A stretch of 64,000 nucleotides of DNA from Mauremys mutica. Taxonomy: Eukaryota > Chordata > Testudines > Geoemydidae. Under the pieces are notes generated by a model. The model did no database searches and had not been told where the DNA came from. It worked only from the letters and a program-made list of their open reading frames with translations. The DNA is taken from NCBI RefSeq assembly GCF_020497125.1, contig NC_059079.1, positions 8,525,053 to 8,589,052 on the forward strand, written 5' to 3'. Shown piece by piece: positions 13,325 to 24,377 of the stretch. Position 1 is the first letter of the stretch; each line of letters opens with the position of its first letter. A program made the translations under genes and the position numbers.

Positions 13325-13362
13325 CAGCATGAGCTTTCGTGAGCTGCAGCTCACTTCTTCGG
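13325..13362 (-). ncRNA. Hammerhead-ribozyme-like motif (degenerate)
   Basis: Read on minus: CCGAAGA (13362-13356), a hairpin of AGTGAGCTGCAGCTCAC, then GAAA, a two-base-pair stem (GC-TCAT-GC) and UG. This matches the layout of minimal hammerheads with a very short stem III. The first core box departs from CUGAUGA at the conserved U, and the cleavage-site dinucleotide is UG rather than UH, so activity is unlikely. Confidence 0.45.
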
Positions 13363-13578
13363 ATGCATAGAATGGAACACACAGACAGGAGATATTTATA
13401 CATACAGAGAACATGAAAAGGTGGAAGTATGCATACCAACAGGAAGAGTCTAATCATCTCCTGCTGATGATAGCTCATCTCAATTGATTAGACTCTTCCT
13501 GTTGGTATGCATACTTCCACCTTTTCATGTTCTCTGTATGTATAAATATCTCCTGTCTGTGTGTTCCATTCTATGCAT

Positions 13579-13616
13579 CCGAAGAAGTGAGCTGTAGCTC
13601 ACGAAAACTCATGCTG
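13579..13616 (+). ncRNA. Hammerhead-ribozyme-like motif (degenerate)
   Basis: The mirror copy in the right palindrome arm: CCGAAGA at 13579-13585, hairpin AGTGAGCTGTAGCTCAC, GAAA at 13603-13606, then ACTCATGCTG. The G-to-A change after GAAA disrupts the short stem III, so this copy is probably inactive. Confidence 0.4.
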
Positions 13617-13664
13617 AAATAAATTTGTTAGTCTCTAAGGTGCCACAAGTACTCCTGTTCTTTT

Positions 13665-13837
13665 GCATCCGACGAAGTGGGTATTCACCCACGAAAGCTC
13701 ATGCTCCAAAACGTCTGTTAGTCTATAAGGTGCCACAAGACTCTTTGCTGCTTTTACAGATCCAGACTAACACGGCTACCCCTCTGATACCTGTTCTTTT
13801 TGCGGATACAGACTAACACGGCTGCTATTCTGAAACC
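13665..13837 (+). mobile_element. Penelope-like element fragments, tandem
   Basis: Directly after the palindrome come two more related modules. One carries TGTTAGTCTATAAGGTGCCA; the other ends in CAGACTAACACGGCTGCTAT followed by TCTGAAACC. The block CAGACTAACACGGCTACC occurs twice (near 13766 and 13810). This looks like the end of one repeat joined to the end of another. Confidence 0.6.
13669..13706 (+). ncRNA. Hammerhead-ribozyme-like motif, best of three
   Basis: CCGACGA at 13669-13675, hairpin GTGGGTATTCACCCAC, GAAA at 13693-13696, GC-TCAT-GC stem III at 13697-13704, then UC (13705-13706) as the expected cleavage site. Compared with the CUGAUGA/GAAA core, only one normally invariant base is changed (U to C); the other changed position is tolerant in the family. 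Hammerheads with very short stem III are known from Penelope-like retroelements. Confidence 0.5.
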
Positions 13838-15116
13838 TTACATAGACAAAGAGTACCAAAAATGGACCAAAAATAATCCCACTTGCAACATCTTATTCTC
13901 AAATTCTCCAGGTGGCAGTGTGCATAAAATTATACATATTAAGTTAACATTTTAATATTACAAAATATAATAGTGCTACAAGGTCCAAACCTGCAAATGT
14001 TTACTACCAGATGTAGGGCTTGCTACCATGATTACTCCCACTGACCCATAGGATATTACTCATAGTAGCAAATCTGAGGAATTGCTCATGATAATAAATA
14101 GTATGCCTAGTAATAAGATTTGGCAATCTTGAGCACATTCGTATCTGCACCAATGAGAAAACACCAAGTTTTACTACAAAAATGATTGCAGATTCTGTAA
14201 AATCCACTAGTTTTATTTTGTTTATTGTTTGTTTGTTTTTACAATAAGCGTGTGCTCCATGAAGATTTAATGAGGAACTGGAACTTCATTTTCTATAGCA
14301 CTCACTAGCCTATGTAACTTACAGAGATATTGGGCCTATTGCTTATTTTGTTCACACAAGTGTAAAAAAGGAGTTACTCCACTGAACTTAATGGAGTTAA
14401 ACTAGCCTTAAATGGGTGTTAAGTGGGCTCATATTCAGGCCCAATAAGTATTAAAGATACTGTAGGAAATAAATCATACTTACTAAACAACCAGGGTGCA
14501 GGGCAGATCTTACTTTTTGCAGACCTTTTATTATTAATTAGTACACAATCACGAAGCCTAATCTATCATGTGCTTTCTGTAGTTTAGCCCCAGGATCAGC
14601 CTATCAGGTGACAGCTCTGACTAACAACCATTTTTTCAGCCCTATTGATGAAGGTAGAGCAATACCAAAAAAAGAATCCCCAAACAATGATAATATTATT
14701 AATAACCAATGTTATAATAACGCAATAGATAATAAGGTAAGTCCCAGCCGTCCTTTGTCAGGGTCAGATTTGCATATTAGCTTATTTCGTTTTCAGTCCT
14801 AGAAGTGGCACCTATTGGGGAAATTTGCTAGAGTATTTTTGTTTACCATCTGATTATATATAAGAATGCCACTGACGCATTTTCTGAAATGTAAGAGAGC
14901 AAACACTTGCTTTTGGAGTATGAAACCTGAGACAGCTGAACATGGAATTTCCTTCTGCCCAAGAAAATCAGCGAGACACAATATCTCTAGTGCAACAAGG
15001 TCACTTCTAATAATCCTCAAGCATTTGTAAGACTCTCCTATACAAATGAGTTCACTCACTTCTCCCCTTCAGCTGAGTATGGAGTTCCTAGGGTATCAGG
15101 ACAGAAAGGAAGAGAG
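13838..15116. other. Unassigned sequence
   Basis: No gene seen. A palindromic CTCCACTGAACTTAATGGAG lies at 14377-14396, a member of the dispersed motif group described in the findings. Confidence 0.4.
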
Positions 15117-15666
15117 CTGGGGTATGTCTACACTACACACTTCTTTAGGTGGTGTGTTGTATACAGACCTATGTAGCCCCCTTCACCTGCGTATAAATAG
15201 CAGTGTAGCTAGGGAGGCACAGCTTCAGCGAGTAAAGACACAGCTCAAGGGTGCAGGTATGAATGCACGTACATGGCATGGGCAAGTAGAGAGCCATGTA
15301 GGATACCCTTGAGGCGTGTCTTTACGTCCCCAGGCCATGCCAAGGAAGGACTCCAGCCACATGGAAAGACTCCACCAGTTCCCTGTTTCTGGAGTATTTT
15401 CCCACAACAGGGAAAGACTCCAGCAGTAGGGAAAGGCTTTTTTTTTTGATACGGGGTTTCTCCACTGCCTCCGCCTGCCAGAGCCTTTCCTCCCCACAGT
15501 GAAAGGCTCTAGCAGCATGGAGCAGCTGAAGCCTTTCCCAGCTGCTGGAGTCTTTCACGGACACGTGGCTACAGGCTGCAGTGTAGATGCAGCTTATTTT
15601 TCACTGCAGCATGTAGCTACACATACACTCCACTCCACCAGCACTGCTGTGGAGTATAGACATAGC
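15117..15666. mobile_element. Non-autonomous DNA transposon, about 550 bp
   Basis: The left end GGTATGTCTACACTACA (15121-15137) matches the reverse complement of the right end, which reads TGGAGTATAGACATAGC at about 15650-15666, with 14 of 17 bases identical. The termini resemble the GTGTAGACGTACCC-type Harbinger ends elsewhere, but no TAA duplication is obvious. The interior holds several copies of a GGAAAGACTCCAGCAG-like unit in both orientations and no transposase. Confidence 0.6.
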
Positions 15667-15904
15667 GGACACACTTTGCAGTACTGTATCAATCTAGCCA
15701 GAGAGCAGAAAACTGATACACAATACTTCAGATAGGTGCACATGCACCAAACAGTTAGTGTGACTGGGGGTCCTGGGGAGAGGAAGGGAGATCAACCATG
15801 TGATTTAATTTTTAAAGGCTGAAAATAATGTATTCAAAGCAGAAAAACAACTTTCCTGTGATGAGATTTCTGAGAGTGTTTGGGGCAGCTGATTCTGGTG
15901 AGGA

Positions 15905-16105
15905 GGCAACATGGCCCAGTGGATGGTACACTAGACTGGGACCAGGGAGACCTCGATCCTATTTCCAACTCTGCCAGGGTCCTGCTGGGTTGGCTTTTGG
16001 TATGTAATTTCACTGCTCTGTGTCAGTTTCCTCCCTTTAAATACGGATAATGATACTACCACCTTTGTAAGGTGCTTTGAGGCAGGCTATTATTTTCATG
16101 CACTA
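15905..16105 (+). mobile_element. MIR-type tRNA/CORE SINE
   Basis: A tRNA-derived head (GGCCCAGTGGATGGTACACT), then the central region, then the typical tail: TCAGTTTCCTCCCTTTAAAT, GGATAATGATACTACCACC, GTAAGGTGCTTTGAGG. The order and spacing fit a near full-length MIR. MIR elements are ancient and shared among amniotes, and divergence here is high. Confidence 0.75.
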
Positions 16106-18728
16106 TAATTAAAGCCGTAAGTTTGTCAGACATAATTTCTGTGACAAACACAACTGTAGAGTTTTTTCCATAAGAAGTCATAGTCTTTTTCAAATTCTCC
16201 TGCCCAGTTCTGAAGAAGACTCTTACATTAGTTGTTACACATATTGGACCTGATCCAATGCCCACTGAAGTCAGTGGAAAGGTGCACTGGATCAGTCCCA
16301 TACAGCTTTTTGGGTGGTAAATTTTGGAGTTTCTAATGATAAATACACTAATGTGCCATGCCACTGACATTTTTCCAATATTATTTTCCTATATCATAAC
16401 TTCCCTCGTTATTTGCCATGATAAACCAGCCTTTACCTGTAACCATCTTGGTGACCTTTAAAACTTCTGAGCCCAGAATTTCCATATGCATGCTAGGCCA
16501 CAATTTTTCTCACAATAATCCCAATTCTCCCACCTTGTTAATATGATTGCCCCTAGTGTATCACTAGCTAATCCTCTCAAGAAACTACCCAGCGGCCCCT
16601 GTATTGGAGGTTCAAAGGTCACTCCCAAACTGAGATCGCCCAAATGACAACACATGGTGAGTAATATGTATGAACAAAATAATTTTAATGGCATTTAATG
16701 TTCTCTGGTGCTCACCTTATAGCAGGTAAACTTTATACTGTATTAGTTGATATTTTGCCAGAAACCTTGAATTTAAGATTTATATTCCTGGTTGTACTGC
16801 ATTTAAAAATATATTGGACTTTTCCGTTTATTTATTCCTCTTCCCTTCCTCCCACATAATAATACCCTAGGTACTTAGAAATGGTATCACTTTTCTTATA
16901 TGAAAGTAGGCTTCCTGCCAATTTCTTGAATTTAAATCTCTAGCCTGACCTTCTGGTCTTCTTTAGTATTTAATATTTAGCTGATATGGATTTGTTATTT
17001 AAAATGGAATGCATTTTACTAGATACAGATTCTTAGGGCACCGGTATCAGAAGTGCAATTACATACAATATATTGCTTAACTTGATTTAAACAGCTACAC
17101 TTCTCTGACAGGGTAGAGCTGCTTTTAAGAACCTTCCGGAAATCAAAACAAAAATGATACAAAGAAATAACTATAGCTATGGAGCATTGTCAGCCTCTCC
17201 CCCCGCCAAAGATCAAAGACTTTTAAAATATCCAATATCTTATGTATATTTAGTCCATCAAACACATAGGAAACTGCAGAGCAGAATATTCTGTTAAAAG
17301 ACAAAAAAACCTTGTTTTGAGGTTCTTGATGCAATTTCTGTCTGCATAAAAACAATGTCTTCTCCCACTGCAAAACATTTTAAATACATTATGTTCATTC
17401 TGGTTTTGAAAAGAAAAAAATGGTCATTTAATTTATAATATCCTAATTCAGAATAAGACACATATGTAAATGGACGTATTATCATCACACATCGAGTGTG
17501 TGTGTGTATATATATATATAAGCAAGTGAATAAGATTGGCACTTTTTTACTTCATGTCTAAATAGTAATTACACTGTTTCCTGTTCTTGCTAAATTGTCT
17601 TAAAAACTAAATGTTAATCTATGTTTTCTCAATATATAGACTCTACAGTTAGGAGCTGTTTTACAAAGATCTCTCCTGAGATTATTTGACTTTGAGGTCT
17701 GTACTATGAAGACAGCTTTAGTTAAAATAAAAAAGAAAGCTTATCTTTAAAAGAATGTATCTATGAAAATATTTAAAATCAGATTTCCTTTACACAGTTG
17801 TTCTTTCATTTATATTAATCAATTTGCCTTTTTTTAAATATGCTATAACTATCTTACTGTTCAAAATACCTTGAATTAGATAATTTTGGGAAGGAAGGTA
17901 GGAAGGAAAGGAAAAGGTTCTTTATAATAAATTACAAAGGTGAAAGTACACACTTATGTTACTTTTTCCATTGCAATATCATAGCTTTGCTAATGGCAGC
18001 CTGCTGTGCAGTAAAAAAACCCTGTTTAATTAGAGTGCAGTTGTTGCTTTATTGTAGCATTACTGCTAAGTGCACTGAGATGCCTTCCCATAGGCAGGTG
18101 CAGGTGGTTTGTACAGCTCATTTAGCCTGGGTGAGTAATGTCAGTTCAGGAGGAGAGAGAGGCTTGTGTCTTCAAACTTTCAATCTGCCTCCATTATCTG
18201 TGATCAAGGTGGAACCACAGGGGAGTGGAATTACTGGCAGGTCTAGGACAAGTGAAGAGGCAGTGAATCTATAAGACGTATTAATCATCTTTCCCTTCTC
18301 TTCACTGGCGCCAGCCTGTGCCTCCGACTCCCCGGCGCCAGGCAAATGGATTCTCTGTCCCCACAGGTACAAGCTAGTGCCTTTCAGGGGCAAGTAATCA
18401 GAATAATAATTACTGACACTGCTGAGATCAGCCCTAACCAATCCAGAAGGGACAAGAAAAGTATTATGGAGGGATGTATTTCCGGGACTTTCATGTTAGT
18501 ATTTATAGCATTATTCTTCAGACTTTCTACAATTTAATTAAAGATTTTAGAATATCATCCTAAATCTATGCTATTGAATAGTGTAATAGCATCATTAACA
18601 TAATATAAATATTTAATCTTCACAGTTTTGCCTTAAAAAAATTATTTGTCTCAATGGCTGAGGTGTGACTATAAGAAAGTGCATATTACATCATTTATGT
18701 TACAACTACTCTTAAAACTCACTTGATG
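16106..18728. other. Unassigned AT-rich sequence
   Basis: No gene recognised. It contains a CCCACTGAAGTCAGTGGA palindrome at 16261-16278 and a (TG)n(TA)n tract near 17498-17520. Frames on both strands are short and composition-driven. Confidence 0.4.
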
Positions 18729-19269
18729 GTACAAAACAATGGTTCTCAACCTTACTGGACTCTTGCACCCCTTTCAGGAGTTTTATTTGTCATGTGCACC
18801 CTAAGTTTCACCTCACTTAAAAACTACTTGCTTACAGAATCAGACACAAAAAAGTGGCACAGCTCACTATGACTGAAAAGCTGCTTTCCCCCCTCATTTT
18901 TACCATATAATTAGAAAATAAATCGACTGGAATATAAATATTGTACTTATATTTCAGTGTGATACTTGAGCCTGTTTTTCATTTGTGAGCCTTGTCTGAA
19001 GCCAGAGCCCTGGATGGCAGGGCTGAAGCCCCCTGTAACTTGGCTTCACAGGGCTCCCTGTGGCGTGAGACCCTGGACAACTGTCCTGCTTGCCACCCCC
19101 TAATGCCAGCCCTGCACTTGCAACCCCCCTAAATCCATCCAGCAACCCCTCTGAGAATTTCAACCCCCAGGTTCAGAAGTACTGATCTAAATGAGTTGAG
19201 TACCCCCTAGAAAACCTCTGTGCACCTCAGGGATATGCTTATCCCTGGTTGAGAATCACTGCTATAAAC
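18729..19269. mobile_element. Non-autonomous hAT element (CAGTGGTTCTCAACC type)
   Basis: The left end is CAATGGTTCTCAACCTTACT from 18737; the right end is CCTGGTTGAGAATCACTG, ending at 19261. The candidate 8-bp duplications GTACAAAA and CTATAAAC match at 5 of 8 positions, consistent with an old insertion. The interior shares a long AT-rich block (around CCATATAATTAGAAAATAAA) with the element at 33819-34223 in the opposite orientation. Confidence 0.7.
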
Positions 19270-21544
19270 ACAATACTTGCATTTCTAGCTTACAGAACAC
19301 AGCACACTACTTTGATATGGCCCTTCCTGACTGCATAGTTATTAGACAGATCTAACATATAATGGATACACACTATAGACATATATATATTAGCACTCAC
19401 ACGAGCACACAAGAATATGTATATACAAATATGATATATATACATATAAACAGGTGTGGCTATTGATTTAAATGTTATATCAAGTATCTTTAAGGATATT
19501 ACATTCTAAGCTTTATTAACATTTAGCAGTTATATAGCTCTTTTCCTCCTCAAAGCAATATACACACATTAAATAATTAATCTAATTAATGAAAATAGAA
19601 TAGATTATGAGCTCTAATGAAAGGATTTTCAATCCAGTAATAGTATCGATATTATTTAAGGCATTTCTCCAGGGAAAAATACAATATGATATATTTTACA
19701 TTATAGTACAACATATTTTACATCACATTATATTGTACACCATAGCATAAAATATTTAATTTTTTTTTGGCATTGAATAGAGTCAATTTAGCATCTGACT
19801 ATCAGTGGTACTCAACTCACTGTAGGATTAATTCAGTAAAATGTCAAATTACTTGCCAGAACTGCATGACAAAATTGGTGGATTAACATACACTGATTGA
19901 TGCACCATTCATGTAAACACAAATCTTGACTGCAAGAGAGTTATCATAAAGTCTCTGACCTTGAGTTCAGCTTGGAGTTCGCCACACACCTGCAGTCATC
20001 TAAACAATAATAATGCTAATGTATGTGTATGCCATTTTGTGTTAAGTGCCAAAAGAAGAAAAAGAAACACATTCAAACCAGAGCATGTGCTCATTTATTT
20101 TTAAATCACCAATTTCAAAGTTTACCTACACACAGTACAAAGCAGTGGCATACATTGAAAATGCAAAATCAAATCAAATCGTTGCTTTCTTTGTGATCAG
20201 CTGCAGTGACTAGCAGCGAAGTCAGCCAATCAGAGTTCTCTATTGATTTTTCCACTGGTTCTAAGTGACTTTGGACAGTGATCAATGATTTAAAAGAGAA
20301 ATATTAAATCTTATAGGGAGAAATACACATCAGATTAAAAAGCAGCAATTAAAGTGAAAGTTTTTCAAAAAGATAAAAGAGAAGGAACTATATTTTTAAT
20401 AATTTCCAGACTGAATACAAATGGCCAGTGTAAGAGGAAAATCAAACCTATTTTTTTTTGTTTTTCTGGAAAAAAAATAGGAATACAATGTTCTTTCATA
20501 TGTTTTAAGTCTATTTATGGGTTTGACAGAATAAATAAATCCTAAATAGATGTAAGACTGCATTGGGAGACAATCCTTAAAACTTTGGAACAAAAAGATA
20601 TTTCTAAAAAGATAGACTATTACTATCAGGTCATTGTAACTCACATTTATGTATTGTGATTTTTCCTGTCTATGTAAATTGACAATGATGCATTTTTCAC
20701 TATAGCGGATATTAAGAAACTGATCTTTAAATTTTATCAATTCATTTTTCAACTCAGACATGTAGAATGGGGAACCTTAATATAAGAAAAACAGCGTATT
20801 CAGATATCAGCTAGCGTGACAATGCCTAATCCTGAGTAACATGCCCAAGAGCCAAGGGAACACTATTTCTCTCCGTTGTTCCAAACAACAGATGCTGTCA
20901 ATTAACTTTAAGCAGCGTCCAAGAAAACCCTTTTGTTACATTTTGCAGTATTATGCAGAAAGTGTCACCTCTGGAAATGAGGGAACAAGCTGTTTTTCAT
21001 TATCATTCAATTGTCCCAATCAATCTGACAATTACAAAGAGAAAAAGTCTTAATCACTAGACACATGCTAGTTGCTGCTAGTTTTACCAGCTGCAAATAT
21101 ATAAATAAATAAATAAATAAAAATCCAAAACTTAAAAAGAGTCCCACTTAAAGATGCCATAACCCAAAAAAGCACCCACAGTGGGGATAAGAGAGAATTA
21201 AACATACAATGTTATGGTAGGCATGGGAATAACCATTGGAATGAACTGGTAATTAAATCAGCTTCCGCTGTTGGTGCAGTGTGATTTTTATTTCCGCAGC
21301 ATTTGCTGTATATAAAGAAACAGCCATCAGCATCTTAGTCATTTAAGTATGGGAAAAGTTGTTCATTAAAGTGGTGACTGGAGATTTTCTGTATAAAGTA
21401 CTGTCTATGTGTAAAATACAAGATCTTACTGAGAACAGGTTAGAGAACGTGTATAAATACAGACGTCCAGATTCACTCATTCTGCTTGCAAATCTCAAGA
21501 TGCAGAAAGGCAGCAGAGTCAGCCAAGGAGAGGCCAGGGCCTCA
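19270..21544. other. Unassigned AT-rich sequence
   Basis: Very AT-rich with TA-rich tracts (19380-19450) and an (AAAT)n run near 21098-21121. No gene or recognisable mobile element. Confidence 0.4.
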
Positions 21545-21730
21545 CATTCAGGGGGGAGGGATAGCTTAGTGGTTTGAGCATTGGCCTGCTAAACCCAGGG
21601 TTGTGAGTTCAATCTTTGAGGGGGCCACTTAGGGATCTGGGGCAAAAATCAGTACTTGGTCCTGCAAGTGAAGGCAGGGGGCTGGACTTGATGACCTTTC
21701 AAGGTCCCTTCCAGTTCTAGGAGATTGGTA
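21545..21730 (+). mobile_element. tRNA-derived SINE with CR1-like tail (tortoise type)
   Basis: The head is tRNA-like, with an A box (TAGCTTAGTGGTTTGAGC) and a B box (GTTGTGAGTTCAATC), so it would be transcribed by RNA polymerase III. A short central region follows, then a 3' end equivalent to a CR1 terminus (GGGCTGGACTTGATGACCTT, then AAGGTCCCTTCCAGTTCTA). SINEs of this structure are characteristic of cryptodiran turtles and are thought to borrow the CR1 reverse transcriptase through that tail. It is the most informative lineage marker in the window. Confidence 0.85.
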
Positions 21731-24377
21731 TATCTTCAATTATTACATTTCTGTGCCCAGGCTGGACAACCCTGTGAGGTGGGATGGTGCTCCAGCCCAA
21801 GCCTGGAAATCTATATGGCAATGAAACAGTCCTGCGAGCCAGAATCGGCTGACACAGGCCAGCCACGCATTTTTCTTTGCTGCGTAGACATACCCTGTAA
21901 AATCCCCCTGCTTCCCTATATCCTGGTCACCTGCATAGTGAAAATACCACAGTTTGATCCTTTCATTGCCACCAAGAGCCTGGAGGATTTGGCTCACAGG
22001 GAATTTCTACAGAGGGAATTACCAGCTGCCTTTTTCAGCTGCATTAAAAACAGCTACCTGTTTCTTACCAGTGCCCAGCACAGAGAAGCAGGGAGCAGTG
22101 TTCTGGAATGGACTGACATATAGTCCACCACAATGAAACATCTGCCAAGTATGAGTGACATGCATTAGAATAGATTTTCCAGTACATGATATGCCAGATA
22201 CTTGACATTGAAAGTATCTGTCTGATGTAAGTCTTTCACTCTGTGCCAGTTACATTTTGTCATCTCCCCTCAAACAGCTACCATCCTCTTTGCCACCAAA
22301 ATGTAGCAAAAGGACTAAGAATTTTCACCACCACATTGCTGTAGAAGTACATTCTCAGCAACAGGCCAGACAAGAGAAGAATCACAAAAAAGAAAGTATG
22401 CAGGGGCTACTAGTAGTGGCAACCTCGCCATACATTTCTCTTTTTAGCCATTCATGTAGGAAAATAAAATGTGTTTATCTACTCCCCTTCCCCCTCCCCT
22501 TTAACAAGTAAGATCTGAGCTGGGTACATGTCTCCCTGTAATTTTGTACAGCATCTAGCAAAAAGCAAGAAGTTCTCATATGGAGTTACAAGCCCTATTG
22601 AATTTCAAATATATAATAGGTTTTTGCCTGATCATGCAGCTAGGGGGCAGGGTCAGATCTTTGTCACAAACCAAGGATTAGCTCTTCCTCCTTGGGAAAT
22701 CTCCAGACAGGATTCTTCCATCGCTACAACACCCTTGAAATAAGATAAATGCACAGAAGGAATAGACAATGCCAAGTAATAAAATTATCCACATATTTTA
22801 AAAAAAAATCTTTAAGACTTAGACAAGGAACAGCTAAGTGCATCAAAAGAGTGGAACATCACACAAAAAGGGGCTGAAATTAGCCATGCTGTTTAAGAAA
22901 AAGGAAACTGTCAGGTGCCAGGTTCACTAATCCTCATATTAGGATTTTAGCAGCAAAGAAGGCCTGAGGACAGATCATTTTATGAATACACACAAGAATT
23001 TTAAAATGGAAGGATACAGCGTTTCAGAGCCAGGAAGAGCAGTCTGAGAAGATGGAGCTGGAGCTAGCACAGAAGGTAGTCAGTCTGTGTCCTCTTAACA
23101 GTCTGCTTTTTAATAAGATCGTTCTCACAGGTCCGAACACTTTACTTCCCCTTCACATGATAAGTCAGTGGATCCAAGAACTCAAGGTTCTGACTTAGAA
23201 GATCTGGAGTCCACAAAGCTTGAATGGGGAACAGTTGCTTTGAGGGAGAACAAATGAGGCTAGATGAGGTTGATAACTGATCCAAGTCTCCATTCCAATA
23301 CCTGTAATGAAGTAGAGGATAGGCCCAGGACAGAGCATTGATCCAAAAGCCCAAACTGAGTATATGGGGCTGTCCAGGATATGAAGAGGCCTTTTATTCT
23401 TGGGCTCCTTAGAATCTGAGGAAGCTGCTGATGCGAGGGCATGACTGAATCAGATACTCTTCTCAGGAGGAGGTAACTTCATACCTGACTTGCTCATTCT
23501 TTGAGTTCTTCTTCCTTCTGTTTCATCTGAGGGCCTATATATTTTTTTTAAATCAGGGTTCTCTGAGAAAAATGGAGAACCCTCCTATGACCTTTTATGA
23601 GTCAAGAGCTCCAAGCAGCTCATATCTGACTTTGGATCTCCTCTCCCCTCTCAGAAGATTCCTTGAACCTGGGATCCAAAGTCTCCAAATTAGACAAGAT
23701 TTCAATGTAAATGACTAAAAGCCACTGACTATAAAGTCTCAGGGGACAGGGACTGCCTTTTTGTCTTGTGTGTATAAACTACCAAAGAAATACAACAATG
23801 TAAATTAATTAATAGACACTATTACTACTACTACTATTATTATTATTATTATTATTATTAATAATAATAATTAATAATGGCATGAAGAAAACAAGCAAAG
23901 ACTGTTCCATAACCATGAAGCTGGAAAATGACAGGAGTTGGAGGTCTTGACTTTTTTATATTCAGGTCTTAAACATGTGGATCTATAGTTGATCTGCAGT
24001 CTCGCTAATGGCTTTTACTGTTATCATTACCTTTGTGGTTTGTGTGAGAAGACACACACTTTCTAGAGAGGGGATGTACAAAGGCAATTTCATGGTTTAA
24101 GAGGAGTCATGGAGGATGAGGAGAGTCTGCTGAAGACATATGCAGATCTGTTCTACTGTTCTCAGTTTTAGTTAGCATCCCTTCTTGGATATCTGTAGCT
24201 AATATAATCGCAAGGGGTCTGATTGTTAGAGTACTATGACTCATGATCCTTTTGGATTGCTTGGAAGAAGAAAGGGATCCCATATATGTCTGCTATTGCC
24301 TTATCAAGATGTTCACCAAATAGTTTGCCTCCTGAAAGTTCAGAGTTTAGCAATGGCTCTTTAGCCTGCAGATCAAT
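21731..24377. other. Unassigned sequence with a trinucleotide repeat
   Basis: No gene recognised. A (TAC/TTA)n microsatellite of about 60 bp lies at 23818-23880. A 132-codon plus frame at 21725-22123 begins in the SINE tail and has no family resemblance. Confidence 0.4.

Larger units (their letters stand above)
13277..13664. repeat. 180-bp-arm palindrome of Penelope-like sequence
   Basis: Positions 13277-13456 and 13485-13664 are inverted copies of equal length (180 bp each) with only a few mismatches, separated by 28 bp. The unit includes CCTGTTGGTATGCATACTTC, TGAAATAAATTTGTTAGTCT and TAAGGTGCCACAAG. I recognise these as a repeat very common in turtles, and I attribute it to Penelope-like elements because it carries a hammerhead-type fold. 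The Penelope assignment is inference; the palindrome is directly visible. Confidence 0.8.

Noticed and set aside
21545..21620. Functional tRNA gene
   Set aside because: A and B boxes are present but the cloverleaf is not maintained and the 3' part is a CR1-like tail, so it is a SINE head.
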